Assembly (NCBI GenBank): GCA_028281045.1
Contig: JANQKP010000003.1
Location: 186,001-250,000 of the forward strand
Origin: Candidatus Altimarinota bacterium
GTDB lineage: Bacteria; Patescibacteriota; Gracilibacteria; UM-FILTER-43-11
Reading direction: 5' to 3'
DNA length: 64,000 nucleotides
This document shows, in pieces, positions 39,401 through 48,991 of this stretch. Position 1 is the first letter of the stretch. Each line of letters opens with the position of its first letter. The notes beneath the pieces were generated by a model. That model saw only the letters and a list, made by a program, of their open reading frames with translations. It made no database searches and was not told the origin of the DNA. The position numbers and the translations under genes were made by a program.

Positions 39401-42400
39401 CTTGTTCTTTAGATCCGGTGATCGTAAAGAACGGACTTTGCACCGTTTGATCTACTTCATTAAGCTCTGGAGCGGCAATCATCAGGCGGGTTAGTTTCCC
39501 AACACGTTGGTCACCCGCGTAAACATAGCGCACCTCTTCGTCTTCATCGATCTCATAAAGATCATTTGGATAATATCTGGTATTACCGGTGTCCAAATCT
39601 GTTTTAAACATGCGATCGATATCTTCCCCGTATCCGTAAGCCACTAGGCTTCCGCTTTGAATTAAACGATTCTTATAATCGTATTCTTGGGATTCGCTCT
39701 CATGCGTTGTCATATTTCCGTTCGCATCGTAAGCAAAGGTTTTGCTTCCGACCTGAACCACAGCATGTGGATTAACAGAATCATACGTGTAAGCGCCTAC
39801 GTCAGACTTATTTAAAATGTTCCCAATGGCGTCATAGCTATATGTTTCTGTTACCGGCGTACTATTCGCCACGCTACTGTATGCGGCGCTCGTTAGGCGG
39901 TAAAGATCATCATAAGTGTAATCTACGGTTTTTGCTGTTTGCCCCGAGTTTGCATCAACTAAATTCGTTAAGTTCCCCATGGCGTCATAACTGTAGCTAT
40001 AATCTTGAATTTTTACGCCGTTATATTCCGTATTACGTCCCGTCATGCGGTACATTTGGGTTTCATCGAAATCACTGCTAGTCACCACGGTTTGGCCAAT
40101 GCGCATCGATTCTATTTGACCCAGTGATGTGTATTTAAATTCATCGGCAAAGACATCTTCATCTACCGCTACACGCATCAGTTGATGCGCTTGATCGTAA
40201 TCGTAATAAGCAATAGATCCCTCTGGGTATTCCATGGTTTTCACTCCACCCATAAGGTCATAGGTGTATTTAAACGTAAAGAGTTTATCTTTAATAAGCT
40301 TCTGATCCATGGTCACGCGACCGTGAAGATCATAAGTTAAATCATGTTGATATTCTGGAGCTACAGCTTGCGTTAAGCGACCTTTAGAATAAAGCCCAGA
40401 GTCATAGGTGTAAGTGAGCTCATTTCCTGCTTCACCTACATAATCTTCAATGGTGACACGATCTAAAGCATCGTACGTGTAATTCACCACTTGTCCTTTA
40501 GGATCTGATTGCAAAACAAGGTTGCTGTTATCATCGTAAGTATACGTGAAGTTATCTCCACCTACCCCAGGCTTATGTGCTAGATTTTGCGTAAGTTTTC
40601 TACCCAGTGAATCGTAAGTAAATTCACGGGTATTTCCTGCGGCATCTTTAATTTGAATTAAGTTACCTTGAGAGCTATAAACATACTCCGTATTTTGTCC
40701 TAAGCCATCAATGACTTCTGTAACCTTTATTAATCTAGATCTCACGTCACTTTCAAAGTGTTTTTGGTTCCCATTTAAATCCGTTACAGTCTTATTAAAT
40801 CCGCTATAAGCAGTGCTTGTCGTTCCTAGCGGCGATGCTTCACTGACTACTCTATTTAAAGCGTCATAAGCAAATTCAGTGCCAAGCTTATTACTATCTA
40901 AAACAGAATAGCTGGCATCATTGGTGTAAAAAGGCTGCGTAGATTTTTCTAGATTTCCACGAGAATTATAGAAATTCATCGTGGTAATCCATTTATCTTG
41001 TGAGGCCTCGCTTTTTTCCTCAATGAGTCTTCCAAGACCATCAAAATATTGGAAATTACTCACCTGAATTGCATCGTCATTGTATGACGTCACTCGCACC
41101 ATGCGTGGCATGGCATCTGCGTAAGCAAAGTCTTGAGATTTAAGCGTGCTATTTGGATTAATTGGGTTACCTACTCTAACTTCAATAGGCCTACCGCGAC
41201 CATCATAAGTTGTTTCTGTTCTAAATCCATTTGGATCTACCGCAAGCGTTGGATTTCCTGTAGCAATATCTACTGTTGTCGTAGATGTATGCCCTAAGGC
41301 ATTAGTGACCTGCGTTGGATATAGATTCAGCACATCATAACTCATATTCGTGGTGTACCCACGAGAATTCGTCGTAGATGTTGGAAGCCCATAGGTACTA
41401 TATATAGTATCGCTTCCAATAAAGCGATCTTCCGTATCAAGCCAAGCTTCTGCACGGGTTTGATTACCAAGGTTTACTTGGTTGAGATCAAGATTGTCAT
41501 AATAAAATCTAGAGTGAGAGATTTTATTATTCCCTTGATCATAAACTTCTTGCCCACTTGGCAGCGCTAAAATGTGTGCATCCACATTTTCAGCGTAATT
41601 TATTTCTGTGCGAAGTAGATCACTTCCGGTATCTACAAAATTTCCATTATTACTCGCAATTACTTCACCATAATCCATCACCTGAACTTGGTTTCCATTA
41701 AGGTCGTAATTAAAGCCTTGAGCCGTGGCCACTTCGTCGCCAGTCTTCAGAATATTCACCGTTTCTGCAGTGAATGGGAAATGGCGATCGTTTCCTAAGT
41801 CGTATTTATCAACCTTGTTAATCGTTACTTGCTGAAGCACATCGCTCGCATCTCTAATTTCCACGCGATATGGCATTCCTTTTTTAGAAATATGGTCTTG
41901 GTATTCACCTTGAGCGGTTCCATCTAAGCTATTTTCACTTTGGTGATAATAGCTTACGGTTTTAACTCCAGCAGAGTCTGTTTTAGTGACCTTATTAAAC
42001 CCTGCATATTCACGATCATAGGCATGATCATAGTAATAATGCCCATCTTCATAAATATACTCAGTGGTCATGGTAGGGCCCACTCCAGGATTTGTAATCA
42101 CCTTACTTACCGTATCTACAATAAACGGTAGGCTTGGGTTGGCTAAAGTGCCATCGCTTCTGCGATGCTGCGCAGAAGTTTTATATTCGAATTCAACGGT
42201 AGAGCCTTCGCTGCTTGTTACTTTTTTCAAGAAATAAGGACGTGAACCTGTGTTTAGATACACCCCTATCTCATCTTCCGTGGCATAAGTTCCATTTACA
42301 AGTGGATGGTGGCGATAAGCCTGCATTACATCAGGAAGCTTATCTCCATTGAGATCTAGGATACGCACTCCATTATCCCCCTCTATTCCATTGTTTCCCA

Positions 42401-44411
42401 TTTGCCCAAAGAGCACGGGGAACATTCCAGAAAAGGTTTCTGTATCTACCGTATTCATGGTTTTAATGGTGAGCTCATTTTTAATAATGTCAGAGCCTCC
42501 TGTGGGCTGCCACCAAGCAGAAATAGCGTCTAAAATACCATCTCCATTGGCATCTAAAGATCTTGAGGCTAGGTGCTCGTTTCCAATAAATTTACAGAAC
42601 TCTGCATTATCATCGATTTCTACAAATCCTCCTTGTCCATTATTTAGGTAATAAATATTATTCCATCCTGGACCAAGATATTCTCCAGAGCCATAGAAAT
42701 CAGCAAGGCCATCATAATTACAATCTTCTACCCATCCCTCACGATACTGGAGTGTGTCCTGCTGATAATCTATGGTGATGTTATGAGGCAATTGCCACAG
42801 ATTAGTCATATCACAGCTATCCCCATCGCTTAAACAAGTTCTTGTATAAGATGTTTTTGGATTATCATCTGTGCTGTAGCGTTGCTTTTTATGAGCCAAG
42901 TCTGGTAGTCCATCTCCATTAAGATCGGCAATTACAGTTCCTGCATCATTGGCAGGGTAAAAATTATTTTGATTTCCTACGCTGGTATCCAAAAATCCCA
43001 TGGGTAGCGTAAGACCTGTAACTTGATTATTATGATCTCTAATTTCAGAGAATTGCACTCCGTTATCCAAGTGCTCTCTAGCAATAAGAATGTCTGAGCG
43101 AGCATTTCCATCAAAGTCTACGACCTTTTTATCTGTATATGGAATCTGATAAAAAGAACCATAAGTGTTTGGAATAGTAGTTAGGAAGCCTGCGGTTTCT
43201 ACCGCCCAAGTTCCATCTCCATTATTTACAGCTCTGTAATGGGTTTTACCTCCTCCTGGTACGGCCTCTGTATATTCAAAGTCTACAAGGCCATCTCCGT
43301 TCATATCCCATGAATAAACGGCAAGGTCTCCATCAGAATGATATACATCACTAGTATCTTTTTCTGTAAAGAGCCAGCTTGGTTGATATTGATTTTCCAC
43401 CTTTTCCCAACTTACGGAAGAAGGGGTGTATTCAAATTGAGTAGCTGGCTTGGTGCTTGCCTCACCTGCTAAGTTATAACCCGTTTCTACAAACTCTTGA
43501 ATCGTATTTCTAAGCAGTGGATTAATGGTGGTGTAATTAATCTCCACCTGTTTTCTAAGCTCATCTTCTACGTAAACTTCAATGGTTTTAATGAGTCTAT
43601 TCGTTCTTATTTCAAACCCAGAAGCATAGCTTAAATAATGATCTTCTCTTTGTGCATCTGTGAGTATGAATCTTACTTCAAAAGGCGCTGTTTCTTTATT
43701 GATGCTTCCGTAGAAAATGCTCTTCGGATAAATCTGATTCCCCTCTTTTGCATATTCAAAGTGAATCGTATTTCCATTAGCATCTGTAACAGTCTCTAGC
43801 ATCCATTTATAAATACGAGAACTATCGCTTAAATCATATTGCTGTGCTTCCTGAGTAGCACCAAACCGATAAACCGTTCCATCTTTAGTGGTTACGGTCC
43901 AGGTATTGTCTGCACTAAATTCGTAACGCGCAAAAGTGCCTTCGCGTTCTAATCCATATTTTCCATGGGTGCCATCTGTGAGCTGCACAGGATTTAATTC
44001 TCCGCTATCAAATGGGGCAGAAATCATAAAGTCGTTACGGGTGTACATTTTTTCAACTCCAGCCTCATTCGTTCGCTGAATATAATACTCGGTCATACCC
44101 CAGCGATATCCGGCAATATTTTCAAAACTAGCGTCTTGTCCGTTATAACTAAAGCTTAGGCTTGGGGTCATATTTTTACGCCCCTGGGGCAGCGTCACAT
44201 CATATGAATAAATAGCAGCTCCAGAAAATTCACTAACTTGTGCATTGCCTCTTAAATACTTGCTCACTCCAAGCGGATCTATCTTATTTGCATTGTCTGG
44301 TGCATTGCCTGCTAAAGCCGAATTAACTAAAAGCATAAGGCTTAGTGCCCAAGCAATCACAACTCCCCCGACTTGTCTTAAACGACCTATGTTCATGTTA
44401 AGGTTTATCAT
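36453..44411 (-). CDS. Giant secreted SpvB/FG-GAP/RHS-repeat protein with Ig-like insertion
   Basis: Signal peptide; SpvB-like N-term; FG-GAP-like DxNGDGxxD motifs; many YD repeats (YTYDxxGxL); five Ig-like repeats; RHS core DHLGGTDVILD...GARYYDSDIGRFISVDP; variable C-term. Confidence 0.92.
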   Translation of the reverse strand: MINLNMNIGRLRQVGGVVIAWALSLMLLVNSALAGNAPDNANKIDPLGVSKYLRGNAQVSEFSGAAIYSYDVTLPQGRKNMTPSLSFSYNGQDASFENIAGYRWGMTEYYIQRTNEAGVEKMYTRNDFMISAPFDSGELNPVQLTDGTHGKYGLEREGTFARYEFSADNTWTVTTKDGTVYRFGATQEAQQYDLSDSSRIYKWMLETVTDANGNTIHFEYAKEGNQIYPKSIFYGSINKETAPFEVRFILTDAQREDHYLSYASGFEIRTNRLIKTIEVYVEDELRKQVEINYTTINPLLRNTIQEFVETGYNLAGEASTKPATQFEYTPSSVSWEKVENQYQPSWLFTEKDTSDVYHSDGDLAVYSWDMNGDGLVDFEYTEAVPGGGKTHYRAVNNGDGTWAVETAGFLTTIPNTYGSFYQIPYTDKKVVDFDGNARSDILIAREHLDNGVQFSEIRDHNNQVTGLTLPMGFLDTSVGNQNNFYPANDAGTVIADLNGDGLPDLAHKKQRYSTDDNPKTSYTRTCLSDGDSCDMTNLWQLPHNITIDYQQDTLQYREGWVEDCNYDGLADFYGSGEYLGPGWNNIYYLNNGQGGFVEIDDNAEFCKFIGNEHLASRSLDANGDGILDAISAWWQPTGGSDIIKNELTIKTMNTVDTETFSGMFPVLFGQMGNNGIEGDNGVRILDLNGDKLPDVMQAYRHHPLVNGTYATEDEIGVYLNTGSRPYFLKKVTSSEGSTVEFEYKTSAQHRRSDGTLANPSLPFIVDTVSKVITNPGVGPTMTTEYIYEDGHYYYDHAYDREYAGFNKVTKTDSAGVKTVSYYHQSENSLDGTAQGEYQDHISKKGMPYRVEIRDASDVLQQVTINKVDKYDLGNDRHFPFTAETVNILKTGDEVATAQGFNYDLNGNQVQVMDYGEVIASNNGNFVDTGSDLLRTEINYAENVDAHILALPSGQEVYDQGNNKISHSRFYYDNLDLNQVNLGNQTRAEAWLDTEDRFIGSDTIYSTYGLPTSTTNSRGYTTNMSYDVLNLYPTQVTNALGHTSTTTVDIATGNPTLAVDPNGFRTETTYDGRGRPIEVRVGNPINPNSTLKSQDFAYADAMPRMVRVTSYNDDAIQVSNFQYFDGLGRLIEEKSEASQDKWITTMNFYNSRGNLEKSTQPFYTNDASYSVLDSNKLGTEFAYDALNRVVSEASPLGTTSTAYSGFNKTVTDLNGNQKHFESDVRSRLIKVTEVIDGLGQNTEYVYSSQGNLIQIKDAAGNTREFTYDSLGRKLTQNLAHKPGVGGDNFTYTYDDNSNLVLQSDPKGQVVNYTYDALDRVTIEDYVGEAGNELTYTYDSGLYSKGRLTQAVAPEYQHDLTYDLHGRVTMDQKLIKDKLFTFKYTYDLMGGVKTMEYPEGSIAYYDYDQAHQLMRVAVDEDVFADEFKYTSLGQIESMRIGQTVVTSSDFDETQMYRMTGRNTEYNGVKIQDYSYSYDAMGNLTNLVDANSGQTAKTVDYTYDDLYRLTSAAYSSVANSTPVTETYSYDAIGNILNKSDVGAYTYDSVNPHAVVQVGSKTFAYDANGNMTTHESESQEYDYKNRLIQSGSLVAYGYGEDIDRMFKTDLDTGNTRYYPNDLYEIDEDEEVRYVYAGDQRVGKLTRLMIAAPELNEVDQTVQSPFFTITGSKEQDLALYLNGAEVLPLGNDTVWSTDVTLTPGENTFNFYTVRDDGERSKSVVLTLNYDLPAPTLDFVDSPVYSTKILLTGAKRANTGLYINGEEAVALDALESWSAEVALTQESNTFVLESRDVLDQVSSSISTQIAYVALPPTLDDNYLNSTSNPRALSGTKAQGMGIYINDVEVVAPNDETTWEYSQALVKGANSFQLKAVNEYGIESPSTAFVITYEFNGPNVDPVDPVSDTHAYLSGTKRANTSLWINGVEQIENNGSEAWGILMPLTGLETDFEIYTVDAANVESDKLTLTVEYHLYAPTVDQIPSTTTSNPFTFTGTKTPGTSIVLNGQRVVDYDDAGVWIYSANLSEGANTFEVYSESPFGVESDKVNFEINYTKPAVSTVVNTTTTTTSTPSGGGYTNGSAPAVQNSIVQLRMQQKEQDLSGDELSEEEKPIDVTEVKVEEIPQDRLAKVKLVSQTPPKPKIPKNLKPEVEPQTKVEFKNLEIIYKHNKVFINWDPMSREAASFEVYKSKRGFPHNLSKHATVLAGNLKPDSVRNRFVDTGFIPGEKHVYRVVALNHLGEIIASSIQLNFKKLFIKGSESTVIDMQDHTDYEFDKIYFGKNDYIDVESVSGTKYRFTPQDGFTEGTQLRARFLSCEQKENGKDYCEKIGEELIDTYVIGGRKTNRFGALFNNLFAKFTPNAYAQEVIQDDSKIYYLLQDHLGGTDVILDKDFNVFARYDYMPFGSERVTEGDEKEAHRYTGQELDEETGLYYYGARYYDSDIGRFISVDPLVMDEAKKSQVSMASVLKNPQLLNAFTYTLNNPVKFIDPTGESTASNMAWGIGAVIDSLPRLYFGTALGLTSPFSANNAVVGSILIADGTERLSSGIRAIVTGEKFKRTEVKNAANTLAKPQGVTSKIFKTVNKYSSNATGLEEIVLMRERGDNISTKGFAKNLMYDAKSKLKQAKISYDKIKAGVKQKVNLIKKRKESSKKSDKKE

Positions 44412-44539
44412 ACACCATGCTTGTTATGAAACAATTAAATCTTTTGTATGCAATGAGCTACAAATACAAGTAAGCCCACCGGAGAAAAGAGTCGGGGGGC
44501 ATTCGATTTTAATGGAGGTCCGTGATTTAAAAGGAGCCT

Positions 44540-44568
44540 ATAATAGGCTATAAATTAATATTTGTCAA
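44540..44568 (-). promoter_or_regulatory. Promoter of giant RHS gene
   Basis: Minus strand TTGACA-N17-TATTAT; about 125-nt leader. Confidence 0.65.
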
Positions 44569-44623
44569 GTTTTTCCATTTTTAGATTAACTTGTGGTATT
44601 TTAAATAGGCAAATAAAAGCGCA

Positions 44624-47221
44624 ATGCAAAAAGCAAAAAGCATTATCGGGCTCTCCAGCAAACAAGCGCTTTCTGCGTTAAAAAAACATGGCTACAACGA
44701 GCTAGAAAAAGAGAAGAAATTAAAAGGCCTTGTGGTTTTTGCTCGTCAGTTTAAAAACCCCATTGCCTGGATTCTAATCGTAGCTGCTTTTATTTCCTAT
44801 GGCATAGGAGAGCGCCTAAATTTCTGGGTTATTCTCTTTATTATAGGCTTTGTTATTCTCATGGGATTCATCCAGGAATATAAGGCAGAAAAAGCGGTGG
44901 AGGCCTTAAGGCAAATTGTTAAGCCTAAGACTACAGTAATAAGAGATGGAAAACTTATAACCATAGAGGCTAAAGAAGTAGTGCCTGGAGATTTACTATC
45001 CCTAGAAATGGGAGACCGCGTACCTGCAGATTCCGAAGTAACGCATGCGCTTCATTTAGATTTAGATGAGGCAATGCTCACCGGAGAAAGTAAGCCAGCC
45101 AAAAAAACTATGGGTGAAACCATTTACGCGGGAACCCAGATTGTAAATGGGCGTTGTGAAGCCCTGGTAACTGCCACAGGAATGCAGACGAAGCTCGGAG
45201 ACATTGCGACTATGATTCAAAATGCAGAAGAGCATACCCCCCTGCAAAAACGCATGGATGAACTAGGAAGATTCCTCGCTATTGTAGCCCTTGCAGCTGC
45301 CACCATTATATTACTTATGGGCCTTGCCCGTGGTGCCAGCACCGGTGAAATACTTATTGTAGCACTGGCTTTAGCTGTAGCAGCTGTGCCTGAAGGACTG
45401 CCACTAACCATGACACTAGCGCTTTCTTTTGGAATGAATAAGATGGCAAAAAAGAATGCCCTAGTGCGCCGCATGATGGCCGTAGAAACTTTAGGATCTA
45501 CGACCATGATTTGTAGCGATAAAACAGGAACGCTTACTAAAAATGAGATGACGGTACAAAAGGTGTGGACCCCAGATAAAACCTACGACGTGACCGGAGT
45601 AGGATACAGACCTAAAGGAAGCTTTAAAGTAGATGGCACCGAGGTTAAAAACTTAGATCCTCTCATTCCTTTATTTAAAGGATCTATGCTTTGTAACAAC
45701 GCCAACCTTGTAGAAAACAATAGGCACCACTGGGATCCTGTGGGAGATCCTACGGAAGTTGCCATGCTTACTATGGGGAGCAAAGCGGGCTATCTCAAAG
45801 CAGAGCTAGACGAAAAATATGAGCGCGTTGAAGAAATTTTTTTCACTTCTAAGCGCAAGATGATGACCACCATACACAAGCGTAAAGGTGGCTTTGATAT
45901 TTACAGTAAAGGAGCCCCAGAGGTTATTTTAGACCGCTGCGACACCATGCTAGTGAATGGAAAACACAAGAAGCTCACTAAGAAAGATAAGGAAGAAATT
46001 CTGAAACAGAATTTAGAATTTGGACATAATGCATTGCGGGTTCTGGCGGTCGCTATGAAAGAAACCAAGACGAAAAAGATTCCTAGCAAAGATGTAGAAA
46101 AGGGTCTGACCTTTATTGGACTTGTGGCTATGAGAGATCCTGCAAGACCAGAAGTGAAAGGAGCCCTTCAAGTGTGTAAAAAGGCAGGGATTAAAGTGAT
46201 GATGATCACGGGCGATAACGATCATACAGCCCTTGCGATTGGTAAAAACTTAGGCCTAACCGATGAAAAACATTCTAAAGTAGTGACTGGAAAACAGATT
46301 GATGAAATGGACGATAAAGCCTTAGGTGAAGCCATAAAAGAAGTGCGTATTTTTGCGCGTACACAACCAGAGCATAAGCTTAGAATTGTCACTTTGCTGA
46401 AGAAACAGGGGCATGTTGTCGCCATGACCGGAGACGGTATTAATGATGCCCCAGCCCTTAAAAAAGCAGACATTGGAATTGCCATGGGCATTAAGGGAAC
46501 CGATGTGACCAAAGAGGCCGCCGATATGATTCTAGAAGACGATAACTTTGTCACCATAGTAGAAGCCGTTCGTGAAGGACGAAGAATCTATGAGAACATT
46601 GAAAAGTTCACCACCTATCTTATTTCTAGAAACTTCACCGAGGTGATTCTTATTTTCTTTGGAATCATTTTCTTCGATTTCCATTTCCTTCCGCTTCTAG
46701 CCATCCAGATTCTATTTATCAATGCCTTCGATGAAGAAATGCCAGCCATTGGACTGGGATTAGATCAGGCCCATGGGGAGCTTATGAACAGAAAGCCACG
46801 GCCACCTAAAGAAGCCCTGATGAATAAAGTAAACAGCTTTATTGTGTTCTCTGTGGCCCTAGTGATGGCCCTGATTAGCTTTGCTGTATTCTTGGTGAGT
46901 GATCCACTGAATCAGATTGAATACGCGCGTACCATGGTGTTTGCCACTATTGTGGCGATGGTGCTTGTAGACACCTTTAATTTCCGTAGCCTTAGACTAT
47001 CTGTATTCCAGACTGGCTTCTTTAATAACAAGTTCTTAATCCTAGCGGTACTCGTTATCTTTGGGGTTACTGGCCTGGTGATGTATAACCCATCGCTTGC
47101 AGTTCTATTTGAACTCACCCCGCTCTCTGGAAAAGACTGGGGGCTTGCCCTAGCCGCCGCCCTACTTGTGCTCGTTTACATGGAAGTGCTTAAAGGCTTC
47201 CGTAGAGCTTTTGAAAAATAA
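44624..47221 (+). CDS. P-type (P2A/Ca2+-type) cation-transporting ATPase
   Basis: DKTGTLTKNEMTV, TGESKPAKK, MTGDGINDAPALKKADIGIAMG, PEGLPLTMTLAL. Confidence 0.93.
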   Translation: MQKAKSIIGLSSKQALSALKKHGYNELEKEKKLKGLVVFARQFKNPIAWILIVAAFISYGIGERLNFWVILFIIGFVILMGFIQEYKAEKAVEALRQIVKPKTTVIRDGKLITIEAKEVVPGDLLSLEMGDRVPADSEVTHALHLDLDEAMLTGESKPAKKTMGETIYAGTQIVNGRCEALVTATGMQTKLGDIATMIQNAEEHTPLQKRMDELGRFLAIVALAAATIILLMGLARGASTGEILIVALALAVAAVPEGLPLTMTLALSFGMNKMAKKNALVRRMMAVETLGSTTMICSDKTGTLTKNEMTVQKVWTPDKTYDVTGVGYRPKGSFKVDGTEVKNLDPLIPLFKGSMLCNNANLVENNRHHWDPVGDPTEVAMLTMGSKAGYLKAELDEKYERVEEIFFTSKRKMMTTIHKRKGGFDIYSKGAPEVILDRCDTMLVNGKHKKLTKKDKEEILKQNLEFGHNALRVLAVAMKETKTKKIPSKDVEKGLTFIGLVAMRDPARPEVKGALQVCKKAGIKVMMITGDNDHTALAIGKNLGLTDEKHSKVVTGKQIDEMDDKALGEAIKEVRIFARTQPEHKLRIVTLLKKQGHVVAMTGDGINDAPALKKADIGIAMGIKGTDVTKEAADMILEDDNFVTIVEAVREGRRIYENIEKFTTYLISRNFTEVILIFFGIIFFDFHFLPLLAIQILFINAFDEEMPAIGLGLDQAHGELMNRKPRPPKEALMNKVNSFIVFSVALVMALISFAVFLVSDPLNQIEYARTMVFATIVAMVLVDTFNFRSLRLSVFQTGFFNNKFLILAVLVIFGVTGLVMYNPSLAVLFELTPLSGKDWGLALAAALLVLVYMEVLKGFRRAFEK

Positions 47222-47234
47222 TTAACTTTTTAAT

Positions 47235-47465
47235 ATGAATATTTTTAAAAAAATAAAATACGAAATCACTTTATTTTTTCTAGTGATCCTCGCTATTATC
47301 GCCTTCTTCATTTACGGAAGAGTGCTTGAAGTACAACAACTGCAAGTACAAACAGAAGTGAATAACAAAGTGATTGAATCTCTTGAGGGCATCGAAAAAG
47401 AACTCGCTAAAGGAAATTGTATTGCCTTGGCAAGCTCAGACGAAGAAAGGGAAGCTTGTAATTAA
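47235..47465 (+). CDS. Small single-TM protein
   Basis: 76-aa ORF following the ATPase. Confidence 0.45.
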   Translation: MNIFKKIKYEITLFFLVILAIIAFFIYGRVLEVQQLQVQTEVNNKVIESLEGIEKELAKGNCIALASSDEEREACN

Positions 47466-47656
47466 AGCCCAAGCTTGTCTTTGATTTTATCGAGCAAAGT
47501 TTTATGCCTCATGACATATACTTTGTGCTTGGCATATGTAGCAAGCAAGAAAAAGGCTATGGCGACAAAAAAGGCAACCTCTACAGCAAGGATAACCACT
47601 TCTTTAAGAATATAGAAGAGTCCGATAGCTAAAATAAGTTCTAATAGGTATTTCAT
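47462..47656 (-). CDS. Small membrane protein
   Basis: 64-aa TM ORF, 4-nt convergent overlap. Confidence 0.45.
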   Translation of the reverse strand: MKYLLELILAIGLFYILKEVVILAVEVAFFVAIAFFLLATYAKHKVYVMRHKTLLDKIKDKLGL

Positions 47657-47660
47657 ATTC

Positions 47661-48257
47661 CTATTCTAACACGAAAAGTTCATGAAGGGCCTTTATGGCC
47701 CTTTCCTGATCTACAAAAAACGGACTCGTACAAATGGTTAGAAGACTTGCTTCTTCCATCCAGGCTTTGGTGTATTTAATTTTCTTATCCCAAGGAATAT
47801 AGTCTAGTTCTTCGGCCCAGAAATCTAGATCTATGTTTACAATGAGATTGTCGTTAACCACAGGAGGATTCTCATCCATTTCTCCTTCGGAAATCACAGA
47901 AATAATGTCTTTAATAATGCCTTCTTCTTGCGCTGGCGGTATGTAATTACCGACATTTAAAACAAAGTTGGTGTACTCATATACTTTTTCTAAATCTGCC
48001 GCTTCTTCTTTGGTTATTCCACGCTCTGGCTCACGGGTGTCCCTATGGCCATCGATATGAAAAACAGTAGCCTCTCTTTTTATATAACCCTTATCTAAAG
48101 CTTCATACCAAAAATAGAAACTATGGTTGTTGTTATCGAAAATATAGGCGGGTGTGCCTTTATAATCTGTTTTTACAAAATGCTTTAAGCCTTTGCAGCT
48201 CTGGAGCACGTCATGTTCATCGAAATCTTCGAAGGCAATATGCTCTCCAACTTCCAC
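47661..48257 (-). CDS. UPF0489-like protein
   Basis: AYIFDNNNHSFYFWYEAL, VFHIDGHRDT, VNIDLDFWAEE pattern. Confidence 0.55.
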   Translation of the reverse strand: MEVGEHIAFEDFDEHDVLQSCKGLKHFVKTDYKGTPAYIFDNNNHSFYFWYEALDKGYIKREATVFHIDGHRDTREPERGITKEEAADLEKVYEYTNFVLNVGNYIPPAQEEGIIKDIISVISEGEMDENPPVVNDNLIVNIDLDFWAEELDYIPWDKKIKYTKAWMEEASLLTICTSPFFVDQERAIKALHELFVLE

Positions 48258-48274
48258 ATCATTAATGGTGCCTT

Positions 48275-48745
48275 CTATGAGGCTTGAGACTTCAACTCTT
48301 GGCTGCCCTCCTCTTCTTCCGTAAGAGAATCTGTTGTTTCCTCTGTCGCCTGTGATGATGAGCTTTTTCTTATAGATGGTAATACGTTTTCTACGCCTAT
48401 TATATTCGCCAAGATAAACCTTGTCACATGAGCCACAGAACTAGGGCCCGCTTGTGAATCTAACATCATGATGTTGTGCACATTAATGTTTACCCCCAGC
48501 TCACTTAAAATAGATAAAACTTCTCTATCTAAAATAAGGAGATGTTTATGGTCTCCAGCACGCTCCATTAAAGTAGAAATGGCCGAAGAAGAATTTTCTG
48601 TGACATCAAAAACCAGCTTATTAACTTGCTCACGTACATCGTAGAAACTACGGTACGCGTTTATTACTTCACCAGCCAAAGCTGTGTTTACATCTTTGTG
48701 GGCAAAGACGTAGGTTCTAGGATATTCTCCTGTATTTGGATTCAT
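48275..48745 (-). CDS. Hypothetical protein
   Basis: 156-aa ORF. Confidence 0.55.
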   Translation of the reverse strand: MNPNTGEYPRTYVFAHKDVNTALAGEVINAYRSFYDVREQVNKLVFDVTENSSSAISTLMERAGDHKHLLILDREVLSILSELGVNINVHNIMMLDSQAGPSSVAHVTRFILANIIGVENVLPSIRKSSSSQATEETTDSLTEEEEGSQELKSQAS

Positions 48746-48861
48746 TTAGGCAACTTAGATCGGCGAAATTATAATAGAAAAATTAATTTTGTAAAGTAAA
48801 AGAAAATTTTTTATTTACAAAGAAAGCTTCTCTAGTATAGAATACCGAAGCTAACTGATGC

Positions 48862-48938
48862 GGAGCGGTAGTTCAGTTGGTTAGAACGCCTGCCTGTCAC
48901 GCAGGAGGTCGCGGGTTCGAGTCCCGTCCGTTCCGCCA
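48862..48938 (+). tRNA. tRNA-Asp (anticodon GUC), CCA encoded
   Basis: GGAGCGGTAGTTCAGTTGGTTAGAACGCCTGCCTGTCACGCAGGAGGTCGCGGGTTCGAGTCCCGTCCGTTCCGCCA cloverleaf. Confidence 0.97.
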
Positions 48939-48945
48939 TTATTGA

Positions 48946-48970
48946 CACAATAAATTTATTGTGTTATTTT
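48946..48970 (+). terminator. Terminator after tRNA-Asp
   Basis: Perfect palindrome ACACAATAAATTTATTGTGT then TATTTTG. Confidence 0.65.
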
Positions 48971-48991
48971 GATTTTCTTTAAGCTTTCACC

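Noticed and set aside
36453-44411. Type VI secretion or Tc toxin complex
   Set aside because: No T6SS structural genes, PAAR, VgrG or TcA-like genes in the window; the RHS protein has its own signal peptide.
36559-44553. Multiple ORFs antisense to the giant RHS gene (e.g. 36559-37050 +, 37936-38202 +)
   Set aside because: Low-complexity or atypical protein sequence, fully antisense to a strongly supported coding region.
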